A stretch of DNA of 15,590 nt from DATKKX01 sp035542775. Its GTDB lineage: Bacteria > Planctomycetota > Phycisphaerae > UBA1845 > UTPLA1. Every line of letters starts with the position of its first letter. Position 1 is the first letter of the stretch. Position numbers and translations under genes: made by a program. The stretch is taken from positions 1 to 15,590 of the forward strand of contig DATKKX010000412.1 of NCBI GenBank assembly GCA_035542775.1, given 5' to 3'. Below are positions 1-7,113 of the stretch, piece by piece. The notes under the pieces are model-generated. The model did no database searches. It worked only from the letters and a program-made list of their open reading frames with translations, and was not told the DNA's origin.

Positions 1-1329
1 AAGCCGTCGCAGCGCCGACAATTGCTGGATGATCTTTCCTGTATCAACGTCAAGGCCCTTCCTGAATTGGTCAGATTGGCCATGACCGGGCAGACCACGG
101 CACTGCCGAATGCGGCACTGCTACCCGTGCAGGTCATCCCAAGGGAGTCCGTGGGAACCGAGGTTGTGGCGAGAGGGCGGTCGCTGCTGGAGGCCGGGAA
201 GGTCGCTGCCTTCACCGTCGCCGGCGGACAGGGCACGCGGTTGGGTTTTGACGGGCCGAAGGGCGCGTTTCCCATTTCTCCGGTGCGAAACAAACCGCTG
301 TTTCAGATCTTCGCCGAGGGCATCCTGGCGACCGATCGACGGTACGGCTGCCGCACGCAGTGGTACATAATGACCAGCCCGGCCAATGACGCCGAAACGC
401 GCCAGTTCTTCCGCGAACATTCGCACTTCGGGATGGAAGCCGGCCAGGTGACGTTCTTCCAGCAGGGCGTTATGCCGGCGTTCGATCAGGATGGGAGGAT
501 CCTGCTCGATGAGAAGCATCGTCTGACGCTGGCTCCGGACGGACACGGCGGCTCGCTGCTGGCGCTGGCCCGAACCGGCATGCTCGCCGATATGGCCGAG
601 CGGGGTGTCGAATACATCAGCTACTTTCAAGTGGACAACCCCCTGGTGATGTGTCTTGATCCTGTGTTCATCGGGCTGCACGCCGCCCACAAGACGGAGA
701 TGTCGAGCAAGGCATTGCCGAAAGCGGACGACCTGGAGCGGGTGGGCAACTTCGCGATGGCCGGCGGAAGGCAGATGGTGATCGAGTATTCCGATCTGCC
801 GGATGAGCTGGCCCACGCCAGGAACCCGGACGGCTCGCGCAAATTCGACGCCGGCAACATCGCCATCCATCTTCTTTCGCGCTCCTTCGTCGAGCGATTA
901 ACTGCCGATCCGGCGTCGTTCGCCCTGCCCTGGCACAAGGCCAGGAAGAAGGTGCCGTACGTCGACCTGACCAGCGGCCGGCGGATCGAGCCGGCGGAGC
1001 CGAACGCGATCAAGCTCGAGTCATTCGTCTTCGATGCCCTGCCCCTGGCGAAGCATCCAGTTGTGATGGGCACATCTCGCGCGGAGGAGTTCAGCCCGGT
1101 GAAGAACGCCACCGGCGTGGATTCGGTCGACACGGCCCGACGGGACACGAGCCGTCGAGCGGCGCGGTGGTTGGAGGTGGCCGGATTCAAGGTGCCGCGA
1201 AATGCCGCCGGCGAACCGGATGCCGTATTCGAGATCAGCCCGCTCCTGGCGCTGGATGCTGAGCAGCTCGGGGAGCGCAATTTGCCGCGGCGGACGTTCG
1301 AACGCGGCACGAAAAATTATCTCGAATGA
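1..1329 (+). CDS. UAP1-like UDP-sugar pyrophosphorylase (5' partial)
   Basis: This is a UDPGP-family nucleotidyltransferase that joins UTP and a hexose-1-phosphate (probably GlcNAc-1-P) into a UDP-sugar plus pyrophosphate in the cytoplasm. The reading frame is open to base 1. The first possible in-window start is a TTG at 22, so the true start probably lies upstream; eukaryotic UAP1 is about 500 residues and 442 are visible. Counting from the TTG at 22, the nucleotide-binding signature GGQGTRLG is at 68-75, followed by the PKG lysine near 80. Further UAP1-like motifs are APDGHGG (171-177), QVDNPLV (203-209), AGNIAIH (277-283), KLESFVFD (331-338) and EFSPVKNA (356-363), all close to human AGX1/UAP1. 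The match points to UAP1 rather than bacterial GlmU or GalU. The exact sugar cannot be read from the sequence; UDP-Glc or UDP-Gal are alternatives. It converges with the glycosyltransferase pair. Confidence 0.92.
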   Translation, partial: KPSQRRQLLDDLSCINVKALPELVRLAMTGQTTALPNAALLPVQVIPRESVGTEVVARGRSLLEAGKVAAFTVAGGQGTRLGFDGPKGAFPISPVRNKPLFQIFAEGILATDRRYGCRTQWYIMTSPANDAETRQFFREHSHFGMEAGQVTFFQQGVMPAFDQDGRILLDEKHRLTLAPDGHGGSLLALARTGMLADMAERGVEYISYFQVDNPLVMCLDPVFIGLHAAHKTEMSSKALPKADDLERVGNFAMAGGRQMVIEYSDLPDELAHARNPDGSRKFDAGNIAIHLLSRSFVERLTADPASFALPWHKARKKVPYVDLTSGRRIEPAEPNAIKLESFVFDALPLAKHPVVMGTSRAEEFSPVKNATGVDSVDTARRDTSRRAARWLEVAGFKVPRNAAGEPDAVFEISPLLALDAEQLGERNLPRRTFERGTKNYLE

Positions 1330-1330
1330 T

Positions 1331-1346
1331 CCGGCCCTCCGGCCGG
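1331..1346. terminator. Possible bidirectional hairpin between convergent genes
   Basis: A perfect 6-bp GC stem, CCGGCC-CTCC-GGCCGG, sits in the 31-bp gap between two convergent stop codons. The position suits a shared terminator. Neither side has a clear T run, so intrinsic termination would be weak. Confidence 0.35.
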
Positions 1347-1360
1347 GTCGTTGTGAAGGC

Positions 1361-1849
1361 TTACGTCGTCACGGATGGGCTGGAGAACTGCGGAGCAAGG
1401 CGGGCCTTGAGAAAGGCCCGAATGTCCGCGGCCAGCATGCCTTCGGCGGTCTTGCTCAGCGGCGTCGCCGGGCGGGCGTGGGGCAGGGCCTGTTCCAGGT
1501 CTCGGGGTGAGCAGATCCAGCAGAAATCATACAGACTGGAAAGATGTTCCAGGAACTCGAGCTGGTGATTCCCGGCCTTGGTGTCGTTGACCACGGCGAT
1601 GAACGGCCTGCCGAGAGTGATGAACTCGCACAAAGAGCCCGTGCCGGCATGCGTGATGATCATGTCGGCGCCTCGCGCCGTTTGCAGCATGTTCTTGTCA
1701 AAGATGACATAGTCGACATTCTTCGGCTTGCGCTTGGCCAGCCCGATCTGGGCGAGGACCGGTTGACCAAAGGCCCCGAGTCCGGCCAGGCGGTCGACCT
1801 CGTCAATGAGCTCATCGAAGTACTGCGTGCCGACGGTTACGAAGATCAC
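1361..1849 (-). CDS. Alg13/PssE-like glycosyltransferase catalytic half
   Basis: This is the C-terminal, UDP-sugar-binding half of a split GT28-type glycosyltransferase, 162 residues. The product begins with IFVTVGTQYFDELIDEVD, the Alg13/PssE N-terminal pattern. In its middle it has ADMIITHAGTGSLCE and then LGRPFIAVVN and NHQLEFLEHL, the typical nucleotide-sugar-binding loop of this fold. The open frame continues far upstream, but homology begins exactly at a GTG (complement of 1847-1849). Its GTGA overlaps the TGA stop of the Alg14-like gene, so I take this GTG as the start; a G-rich stretch lies just before it. Alg13 must pair with membrane-bound Alg14, and here the partner is the gene directly upstream. 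The donor is probably UDP-GlcNAc or UDP-glucuronate; the acceptor is unknown, with a lipid-linked sugar most likely. Confidence 0.9.
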   Translation of the reverse strand: MIFVTVGTQYFDELIDEVDRLAGLGAFGQPVLAQIGLAKRKPKNVDYVIFDKNMLQTARGADMIITHAGTGSLCEFITLGRPFIAVVNDTKAGNHQLEFLEHLSSLYDFCWICSPRDLEQALPHARPATPLSKTAEGMLAADIRAFLKARLAPQFSSPSVTT

Positions 1850-2376
1850 AGCACGGCCCCCGCAAAAGTGGTCCCCTTGAAGCTTCGTTGAAGGCCCGGC
1901 CATTGCACATAGAGCCGGTCGGCGAGACCAAGGCGGTAGAGAATCCGGCCGGTCACCGACATCCGCTCGACGCGGGTCAGCGACTCGATGAAGATACTGG
2001 GAATCCGCAGACACTTGGCCGCGAAGAAAAGCGGAATCGCCGTTGACGTGCCCAGCGCCAGAATCGCGTGTGGCTGGAGCCGCGAAACCAGGCGATACGC
2101 CTCGACAAAGCTCAACATGAAGCGGGCCGTGTCGGTGAAAAAGCGAATGGGTCGCTTCCGCGTCGGGCCAAGGTAGTGGATGGGATAGCGCGGGCCGGGA
2201 TGAGGCATCGGCAGCCGCGACGCGCCGTGTGCGCCGGAGTGATGACCGTAGACGTATGCGAAGCGGAATTCGTCCGGCGGGAAGCGCTCGAGAACCTTGT
2301 ACGTTTCGGGGTGCCAACCCCCGCCGCACAGTGCGACCAAGACCAGCGGGTTGTCCTTGCCGTTTGTGGCATCCAT
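1846..2376 (-). CDS. Alg14/PssD-like glycosyltransferase acceptor-binding half
   Basis: This is the N-terminal half of the split glycosyltransferase, 176 residues from the chosen ATG. Starting about 11 residues in, LVLVALCGGGWHPET resembles the glycine-rich Alg14 start, with GGGWH in place of the usual GGH. The C-terminal half has ALGTSTAIPLFFAA, IFIESLTRVERMSVTG and LADRLYVQWPGL, which are characteristic of Alg14/PssD. In this family the protein anchors and positions the acceptor and recruits the Alg13-type catalytic half. No clear N-terminal membrane helix is visible, unlike eukaryotic Alg14 but as in many bacterial PssD proteins. The frame is open upstream to a GTG at 2466. I chose the first ATG (2376) because similarity begins just after it, although no good ribosome site precedes it. 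The gene is translationally coupled to the Alg13-like gene by a GTGA overlap. Confidence 0.87.
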   Translation of the reverse strand: MDATNGKDNPLVLVALCGGGWHPETYKVLERFPPDEFRFAYVYGHHSGAHGASRLPMPHPGPRYPIHYLGPTRKRPIRFFTDTARFMLSFVEAYRLVSRLQPHAILALGTSTAIPLFFAAKCLRIPSIFIESLTRVERMSVTGRILYRLGLADRLYVQWPGLQRSFKGTTFAGAVL

Positions 2377-2677
2377 TGCCGACTCAGCGGGATGGCGTGA
2401 ATGAGTCCCGCTGCTCCATGAACATCGCTGCTCGCCGACTCCGAGGATCAGCCCGCATCCGGCCACTCTCTTGCGGGGGCTCCACCCCTGGCCCGCTCTC
2501 CTTGGACCGGTTCCGCAAAGGGATCATCGGTGCTTGAGACTTGCGCTTTAGTTCGGATTCGACAGTTCCCGGGCGTGGCAGGTTATCGGTCGGTCAGGTC
2601 AGGAGCCGATATCGTTGGATATCAGAGGCCAACGACCACAAGCGCCGCGGCAACCGGCGACAGGCACAACAAGACAC
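2377..2677. other. Divergent intergenic region
   Basis: About 300 bp separate the starts of the Alg14-like gene and the methyltransferase, so promoters for both directions should lie here. I found no convincing sigma-70 pair. A short symmetric element, GATATC-GTTG-GATATC, lies at 2608-2623, about 55 bp before the methyltransferase ATG. Both flanking frames stay open for part of the region, so either gene could start further upstream than I chose. Confidence 0.4.
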
Positions 2678-3382
2678 ATGACTGCGATGACAGAACCGGT
2701 GGCAGACAGACGCGGCAGAACAGCCTCGCCATCTGCGAGGACGGGCGGTGCCGCCCGGACCGCGCCTGCCAGACCCCAGGTCAAGGTGGACCACTACCTC
2801 GGCGACTACCTGAACCTGCCGCGAATGATCACATACTGGTACCAGGCCGCCACGGTCCGCGACTGCGACGGACGCGATGTGCTCGAAGTGGGCACAGGCA
2901 TGGGGCTGACGAGCTGGATCCTCCGACGGTGGGGCCTGCAAGTGGCGGAGCTGGACATCGATCCCGCCCTGGGGCCGACGTGCGCCGGCGATGTGCGTGC
3001 GATGCCGTTCGCCTCGGCCAGCTTCGACACAATCCTGATCGCGGAGGTGCTGGAGCATCTGCCGTTCGACGATTTCGGCGTGTGCCTGGCGGAGCTTCGG
3101 CGGGTCACGCGCCGGCACGTGGTGGTGACATTGCCGTGTCCCCTGGTCGGCGTGCACCTGGGTATCAATCTGCCCGTCCTGGAGCCGATGTTCATGGCCT
3201 TGGGCGTTCGGCAGTTGAGCCGCCCCCGCTTCGACGGACAGCATTACTGGGAGCTGGATCGGCGGGGGTATCCCAAACGGCGCATCCGCCGGATGATTCA
3301 CGAGGCGGGATTTGAGATCGTCAAGGAGTTCCGACCGGCACTCAGCCTGTATAACTACTTCTTCGTGTTGGCACGCCGCTGA
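2678..3382 (+). CDS. Class I SAM-dependent methyltransferase
   Basis: A Methyltransf_11-type Rossmann methyltransferase of 234 residues, using S-adenosylmethionine; the substrate is unknown. SAM-binding motif I is VLEVGTGMGLTSWIL. It is followed by an acidic strand end (AELDID), then GDVRAMPFASASFDTI and AEVLEHLPF, the usual motif II/III order. The first 35 or so residues are rich in Arg, Ala and Pro and look disordered. The frame is open back to a TTG at 2615. I chose the ATG at 2678 as the first ATG; an ATG at 2687 is equally possible, and neither has a strong ribosome site. It is divergent from the split glycosyltransferase, so a role in modifying a polysaccharide, lipid or quinone is only suggested by context. 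It converges with the ABC operon 33 bp downstream. Confidence 0.85.
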   Translation: MTAMTEPVADRRGRTASPSARTGGAARTAPARPQVKVDHYLGDYLNLPRMITYWYQAATVRDCDGRDVLEVGTGMGLTSWILRRWGLQVAELDIDPALGPTCAGDVRAMPFASASFDTILIAEVLEHLPFDDFGVCLAELRRVTRRHVVVTLPCPLVGVHLGINLPVLEPMFMALGVRQLSRPRFDGQHYWELDRRGYPKRRIRRMIHEAGFEIVKEFRPALSLYNYFFVLARR

Positions 3383-3415
3383 CGGGAACCATCCAGTTTC
3401 ACAGCTCGACCCCAC

Positions 3416-4120
3416 CTACACGATCCTGCCATCGAGCATGTGGACAACGCGGCCGGCCCGGCCGGCCACCTCGGGGTCGTGCGTGACCACCACCAGCGTC
3501 ATGTGCAGATCGCGTTGCAGTTCCCCCAGCAGATCGAACAGCCGTTCGCCGGTCTTGGAGTCGAGCGCCCCGGTCGGCTCATCGGCCAGCAGGATCTGAG
3601 GCTCGTTGGCCAGGGCCCGAGCGATGGCCACGCGCTGCCGCTCGCCGCCGGAGAGCTTGGGCGGCAAAGCCATTGCTCTGTCACTCAGCCCCACACGGTC
3701 AAGCAGGCGCCGGGCCCTTTCCAGCCGCTCGGCCTGTGACAGATCCGCGGCCAGCATTGGCGCCTGAACATTCTCCAGAGCCGTCAGGTTGGGCAGCAGG
3801 TTGTGCAGTTGGAAAACCAGGCCGACGACGGAGGCGCGAAAGCTGTTGGCTTGCGCCGCCGTGAGGCTGACCAGGTCGCGGCCGCAGACCTCGACAGTGC
3901 CGGCATCCGGCCGGTCGATGGCCGAGAGCATGTTGAGCAGCGTCGACTTCCCGCACCCCGACGGCCCGCACACCGCGACAAACTCCCCCGCGGCGACGTC
4001 AAGATCCACGCCGTTCAGCGCCACGATGCGATCGCGCTCATAACGCTTGACCAAACCGCGAACACGCACGGCTGCACCGGACGCTGTGGCCGCACTCGTT
4101 ACTCCGGAAGGCTCCGTCAT
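3416..4120 (-). CDS. ABC transporter ATP-binding protein (LolD/MacB-like)
   Basis: This is the nucleotide-binding subunit of an ABC transporter, 234 residues, the normal size for the LolD/MacB/FtsE group. It has Walker A GPSGCGKST, a Q-loop in VFQLHNLLPNLTALENV, signature LSGGERQRVAIARAL, Walker B ILLADEPTGALD and switch histidine in VVVTHD. The LSGGE and DEPTGALDSKTG forms are typical of the MacB/LolD group that works with FtsX-like permeases, and one such permease heads this operon. The frame is open upstream to a TTG at 4171, but the ATG at 4120 is preceded by an AGGAGG stretch and places the ABC domain at a usual distance. It is the last gene of the operon, 54 bp after the small lipoprotein. 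The transported substrate is unknown. Confidence 0.93.
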   Translation of the reverse strand: MTEPSGVTSAATASGAAVRVRGLVKRYERDRIVALNGVDLDVAAGEFVAVCGPSGCGKSTLLNMLSAIDRPDAGTVEVCGRDLVSLTAAQANSFRASVVGLVFQLHNLLPNLTALENVQAPMLAADLSQAERLERARRLLDRVGLSDRAMALPPKLSGGERQRVAIARALANEPQILLADEPTGALDSKTGERLFDLLGELQRDLHMTLVVVTHDPEVAGRAGRVVHMLDGRIV

Positions 4121-4174
4121 CTCCTCACGCGCCCTCCTCTTTCGGATCACCGCCTGCACACCCTGCCACAAAGA

Positions 4175-4636
4175 CTATCGCAGCGACACCATCGACGCCC
4201 GGAGCTTGTCCAGGTCCTCTGTGATTGTTTTGGTCGGACCGGTCGCTTCGACGGTGTAGATCTTCATCGGCGTCACGTACAGCGCGACGAGGTATGTGAT
4301 CTTGGCCTGGCCTTCACCAGCCTCGAAGTTGAAGAGCACCCCGTCAAGCCCTCCCTTGGACTTGATGGATTCCCGCTTGACCAGCTTCATGCCGTCGAGA
4401 TCCACCTTCTGGTACTCCACCGCCTGCGACCAGAACTCCAGAGTCGCGGTGCGATCCTCGTTCGGGTGTGACTTGAGTGCAATCACGTTGCCCCGGGCGG
4501 ACACGGCCTTCAGGTCATAGCTCTGCTGGTCCTTGACCTTCACATAACCGTTCGGCGGGTCAATCGCCGAACAGCCCGAGGCCACGAGCAGCAGGGCAGG
4601 CAGCAACAAAGAGCACAGCAATCGAAATCGAAGCAT
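4175..4636 (-). CDS. Small predicted lipoprotein, DcrB/PsbP-like
   Basis: A 153-residue envelope protein. Its hydrophobic N-terminal segment (about residues 6-19) ends in VASGC, so Cys22 is a probable lipid-attachment site, although Ala at -3 is less common than Leu. The mature part contains no other membrane helix. The pattern GVLFNFEAGEGQAKITYLVA, followed by IYTVEATG and a final helix ending ASMVSLR, recalls DcrB/PsbP-type (Mog1-like) folds; this is a by-eye resemblance and the family is uncertain. A GAGGAG ribosome site about 9 bases before the ATG overlaps the TGA stop of the upstream DUF4349 gene, so translation is probably coupled. It may be an accessory lipoprotein of the transporter, by context only. 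Confidence 0.8.
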   Translation of the reverse strand: MLRFRLLCSLLLPALLLVASGCSAIDPPNGYVKVKDQQSYDLKAVSARGNVIALKSHPNEDRTATLEFWSQAVEYQKVDLDGMKLVKRESIKSKGGLDGVLFNFEAGEGQAKITYLVALYVTPMKIYTVEATGPTKTITEDLDKLRASMVSLR

Positions 4637-4648
4637 GGCGGACTCTCC

Positions 4649-5446
4649 TCAATAGTCGAGGGTCAGGCGTTTGGGGTCCAGCTCATGAAGCCACGGGAAC
4701 GGCAGCTTCATCAACTGCGGGGTCGGTGCGCTACGATAGATCCGCTCGAAGCTGACTGTAATCGTGCTGTAAGCGACGCGGCTCTTGAGCAGCTCGATCT
4801 TGGCCTGAAGTCGCTCGATCTCCTCGCCGACCCGGTTCAGCTCCTTCTCCACTTCCAGGGCCGCCTGCACCGTCTCCGCCTTGGCCAGCAGAGCGGAGAG
4901 CCGCTCGCGGACCGCCATCGCATTCTTCAACCGGGCCTCCAGATCGACATACTCCTCGGTCACGTCGGCGGCTTCGAGCTGGCGGCTCGTCACCCGGCCC
5001 AGGCTCTCCACTCTGGCTTCGGCGTCGGAGTAGGCGGCGGCGGGCACGCGGATGCTGATGCGATCGCCGCGGATTTCCTGGACCCACCCGCCGTACTCAG
5101 CGGCCAGAGCTTCAACCTGCTTGAGAGCGGCCTCGACCTCGGGCACCACGATCGTCAATGCCGCCGTGTAGACAACGATCCGCTTCTCGCCAGTCTGCGG
5201 CGGCGCAGCATTCAACAGAGGTGCCGCGTTGGCAGCGGCCTCGAGGGAAGGGGTGCTTACATCGGCCGAAGCGGCGCCGGAGGCGACCTTCGCAGGTGGC
5301 CGGGTGCCTTCCGACGGAGGCCCTGCGTGAACCGGGCTCATCGGATACCGTGCCTCGGCGCAACCGATCGGCAAGACCAGGGCGAGGATGGCGGGCACAA
5401 CGATGAAGAACAGTCCTTGAGAGCCTCGAAGAACGCGTGGATACAT
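4649..5446 (-). CDS. DUF4349-domain coiled-coil envelope protein
   Basis: A 265-residue exported protein whose molecular role is not known. Residues 11-28 form a hydrophobic signal segment ending in LPIGC. Cys29 may be lipidated, but Pro at -3 is atypical, so this could also be an uncleaved anchor. Residues 30-85 are a Pro/Ala/Ser-rich linker. The DUF4349 domain spans about 86-235: strand VVYTAALTIVV, helix, GGWVQEIRG, RISIRVPAAAYSDAEARVE, the hallmark EEYVDLEARLKN, a coiled coil (about 166-222) and the closing strand VAYSTITVSFE. Many DUF4349 proteins end in a membrane helix. This one stops after a short Pro-rich tail with none, so the N-terminus is its only anchor. A GAGGAG site lies about 9 bases before the ATG. 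It lies between the permease and ATPase genes of the same operon. Confidence 0.87.
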   Translation of the reverse strand: MYPRVLRGSQGLFFIVVPAILALVLPIGCAEARYPMSPVHAGPPSEGTRPPAKVASGAASADVSTPSLEAAANAAPLLNAAPPQTGEKRIVVYTAALTIVVPEVEAALKQVEALAAEYGGWVQEIRGDRISIRVPAAAYSDAEARVESLGRVTSRQLEAADVTEEYVDLEARLKNAMAVRERLSALLAKAETVQAALEVEKELNRVGEEIERLQAKIELLKSRVAYSTITVSFERIYRSAPTPQLMKLPFPWLHELDPKRLTLDY

Positions 5447-5592
5447 GAGGATTCTCCTCGTTGGTCCGGATCCCTTGTCCTGGTCAGTCTGATCGCATTA
5501 CACGTTCAGCGCGCCGAGGCGACAAGAGGTTCACACGCCACTGAAGAAATTTCGCGCCTTTCCCTTCGGCCTGGAACGCTCGGCCGACGCCC

Positions 5593-6726
5593 TCACTCAT
5601 GCCGCAGCGCCTCCACCGGCGAAATCCGCGCCGCCCGCCAGGCGGGCAGCGCTCCGCCGAGGATGCTGAGGACCACGGCGACCGCCAGCGCGGTGCAGAA
5701 TGGCTGCCAGTCGTAGACCGGATCGACGAACTGCGCGGCGATAGGCAGCTCGGTGGACAGTTTCGCCAAACCCACGCCGCCGAGGCAGCCGACCACCCAG
5801 GCGATCAGGCCCACGCCGGCGGACTCGGCGATGATCATGGCCACGATGCCGCGCTTGGACCAGCCCATGGCTCGCAGGACCCCGATTTCGCGGGTCCGCT
5901 CGTTCACCGCCATCCACATCGTATTGGTCACGATGATGCCGCCGACGACTATGGCGAGGAAGGAAACCCTCCGGTTGATGAAGCTGGCGATCTCCAGGCC
6001 CTTGTCCACCTTCTTGTACTGCTCGGCGCTGACGATGGCGACGATGCCGGGGATGGTCCGCTCCAGGCGATCGGCCACGACCCTGCCATCAACGCCCGGC
6101 CGTACTCTAACCTGAAAGCTGGTGACCTGGCCCGGCTTGTGGCTGATAGCTTGCAGCTTGCTCAGCGACATGACGATGGCGCCGTTGAAATAGACCACCT
6201 CCGTTTCGAAGACGCCGACAATGCGATAGATCTCCCGGCCGATCCACATCCTGTCCCCGACGTCCTTGTTCAATATCTTCGCCGCAATCGAGCCCAGGAT
6301 GATCTCATCGTCAGACTTGACGTAACGGCCGCGCAGCAGGCGGTGCTGATGTTCGCCCATCCGCTCCGGGTTGAGCCCGATCAGGAAAGCGAACGGCATC
6401 CCCTCGGCGGGCATTACTTGCCACAGATAGGAAGCCACATCGGCAACGTCGGGATCGGCCAGCAGCGCCGCGCGGGTCGCCTTTTCATCGAGCGAGCTGA
6501 ACAGGTCCGCAGCGACACCGGCCTGAAAGACCATCATGTCGCTCTCCGCGAAGTGAATCGCGGCGTTGGTGGAGGCCCAGAAGCCCCGCGTCGTGGCCCC
6601 GAATGCGACAATGGCCACCACTCCGACGGCAACGCCCAGAGCGGTCAGCGAGGTGCGAACCGGCTGGCGATAAAGGTTCCGCCGGCACATTCCCAACAGC
6701 GTCAGTGGACGGGCGGCGCTTGCCAT
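5593..6726 (-). CDS. ABC transporter permease (FtsX/MacB-like)
   Basis: This is the membrane subunit of an FtsX/MacB-superfamily ABC transporter, 377 residues. Membrane segments are at about 27-45, 255-274, 293-318 and 343-361. A large periplasmic MacB_PCD-like domain lies between segments 1 and 2. Between segments 2 and 3 is NERTREIGVLRAMGWS, the coupling sequence of this family, and the C-terminus PAWRAARISPVEALRHE is the usual FtsX/MacB ending. The family mostly exports or extracts envelope substrates mechanically (macrolides, lipoproteins, peptides) rather than taking up solutes. The ATG at 6726 has no ribosome site and may be leaderless; an ATG at 6690 is the alternative. It is the first gene of the four-gene operon, 146 bp before the DUF4349 gene, and that gap shows nothing definite. 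Confidence 0.93.
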   Translation of the reverse strand: MASAARPLTLLGMCRRNLYRQPVRTSLTALGVAVGVVAIVAFGATTRGFWASTNAAIHFAESDMMVFQAGVAADLFSSLDEKATRAALLADPDVADVASYLWQVMPAEGMPFAFLIGLNPERMGEHQHRLLRGRYVKSDDEIILGSIAAKILNKDVGDRMWIGREIYRIVGVFETEVVYFNGAIVMSLSKLQAISHKPGQVTSFQVRVRPGVDGRVVADRLERTIPGIVAIVSAEQYKKVDKGLEIASFINRRVSFLAIVVGGIIVTNTMWMAVNERTREIGVLRAMGWSKRGIVAMIIAESAGVGLIAWVVGCLGGVGLAKLSTELPIAAQFVDPVYDWQPFCTALAVAVVLSILGGALPAWRAARISPVEALRHE

Positions 6727-6732
6727 GGCGTG

Positions 6733-6738
6733 ATTGTA
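6733..6738 (-). promoter_or_regulatory. Possible -10 box for a leaderless ABC-operon transcript
   Basis: On the minus strand TACAAT (5 of 6 to consensus) lies 6 bases before the permease ATG. A transcript would therefore start at or near the ATG, which would explain the missing ribosome site. No good -35 box is visible. The same hexamer occurs before the kelch gene. Confidence 0.28.
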
Positions 6739-7038
6739 ACAGTCGCTTCGCCGGCTCGCGAGCTACAGGGCGGCCACGCTCCTTCGGTGCAGCCTACAAC
6801 ACTTGCTATGACTATTGCGCCCAATACCAGCTCATCCCGACGTACGTCTGTAACACAACCCACAAATCATTCGAATGGCCAACCTTAGCCTGCGCATAAG
6901 CCATGAATAAAGCGCGCCAGTGTGCGGACACTACTGTGGGTGGCAGGCGCCACCATCGCAATGAAGCATGTCAAGGTTGTGGTCAAATAAACGAACATCA
7001 GACTCTCACATCCTAATATTCTGATTTCAGCTATCGCC

Positions 7039-7066
7039 TTGACACCGCATGGCCGAAGGTTAATAT
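7039..7066 (+). promoter_or_regulatory. Sigma-70-type promoter of the tetR-RND operon
   Basis: A perfect -35 box TTGACA (7039-7044) is followed after 16 bp by TAATAT (7061-7066). The predicted start point near 7073 falls at the edge of the palindromic operator, so bound repressor would block initiation. Confidence 0.7.
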
Positions 7067-7074
7067 GTATTAGC

Positions 7075-7092
7075 TGACGGACTGGTCCGTCA
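7075..7092. promoter_or_regulatory. Probable TetR operator
   Basis: TGACGGAC-TG-GTCCGTCA is a perfect 8-bp inverted repeat with a 2-bp centre. It starts 8 bp after the -10 box and ends 21 bp before the tetR GTG start. The size, symmetry and position are typical of the site through which a TetR-family repressor controls its own operon. It is the obvious target of the neighbouring regulator. Confidence 0.8.
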
Positions 7093-7113
7093 ATTATTGT
7101 CGGCGGTCAAACA

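Larger units (their letters stand above)
6727..7113. other. Divergent regulatory region between ABC and RND operons
   Basis: This 387-bp spacer has no convincing gene, and from about 6955 to 7075 it is clearly more AT-rich than its surroundings. It holds a hairpin GGTGGC-AGGC-GCCACC at 6939-6954, a loose inverted repeat ATCAGA/TCTGAT at 6997-7025, the tetR promoter and the palindromic operator. It must also contain the promoter for the minus-strand ABC operon. Confidence 0.6.

Noticed and set aside
1361..2329. A single 322-codon Alg13-like protein
   Set aside because: The first 160 codons are out-of-frame with the Alg14-like gene and have no similarity. The real gene starts at the GTG at 1849.
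4685..6888. Two long plus-strand frames (343 and 429 codons) opposite the ABC operon
   Set aside because: The minus strand carries clear permease and DUF4349 genes with ribosome sites and family motifs; the plus-strand products show no domains.
6603..6899. A 98-codon plus-strand frame over the start of the permease gene
   Set aside because: Most of it is antisense to the permease N-terminus, and the rest reads through the regulatory spacer. No ribosome site or domain is seen.
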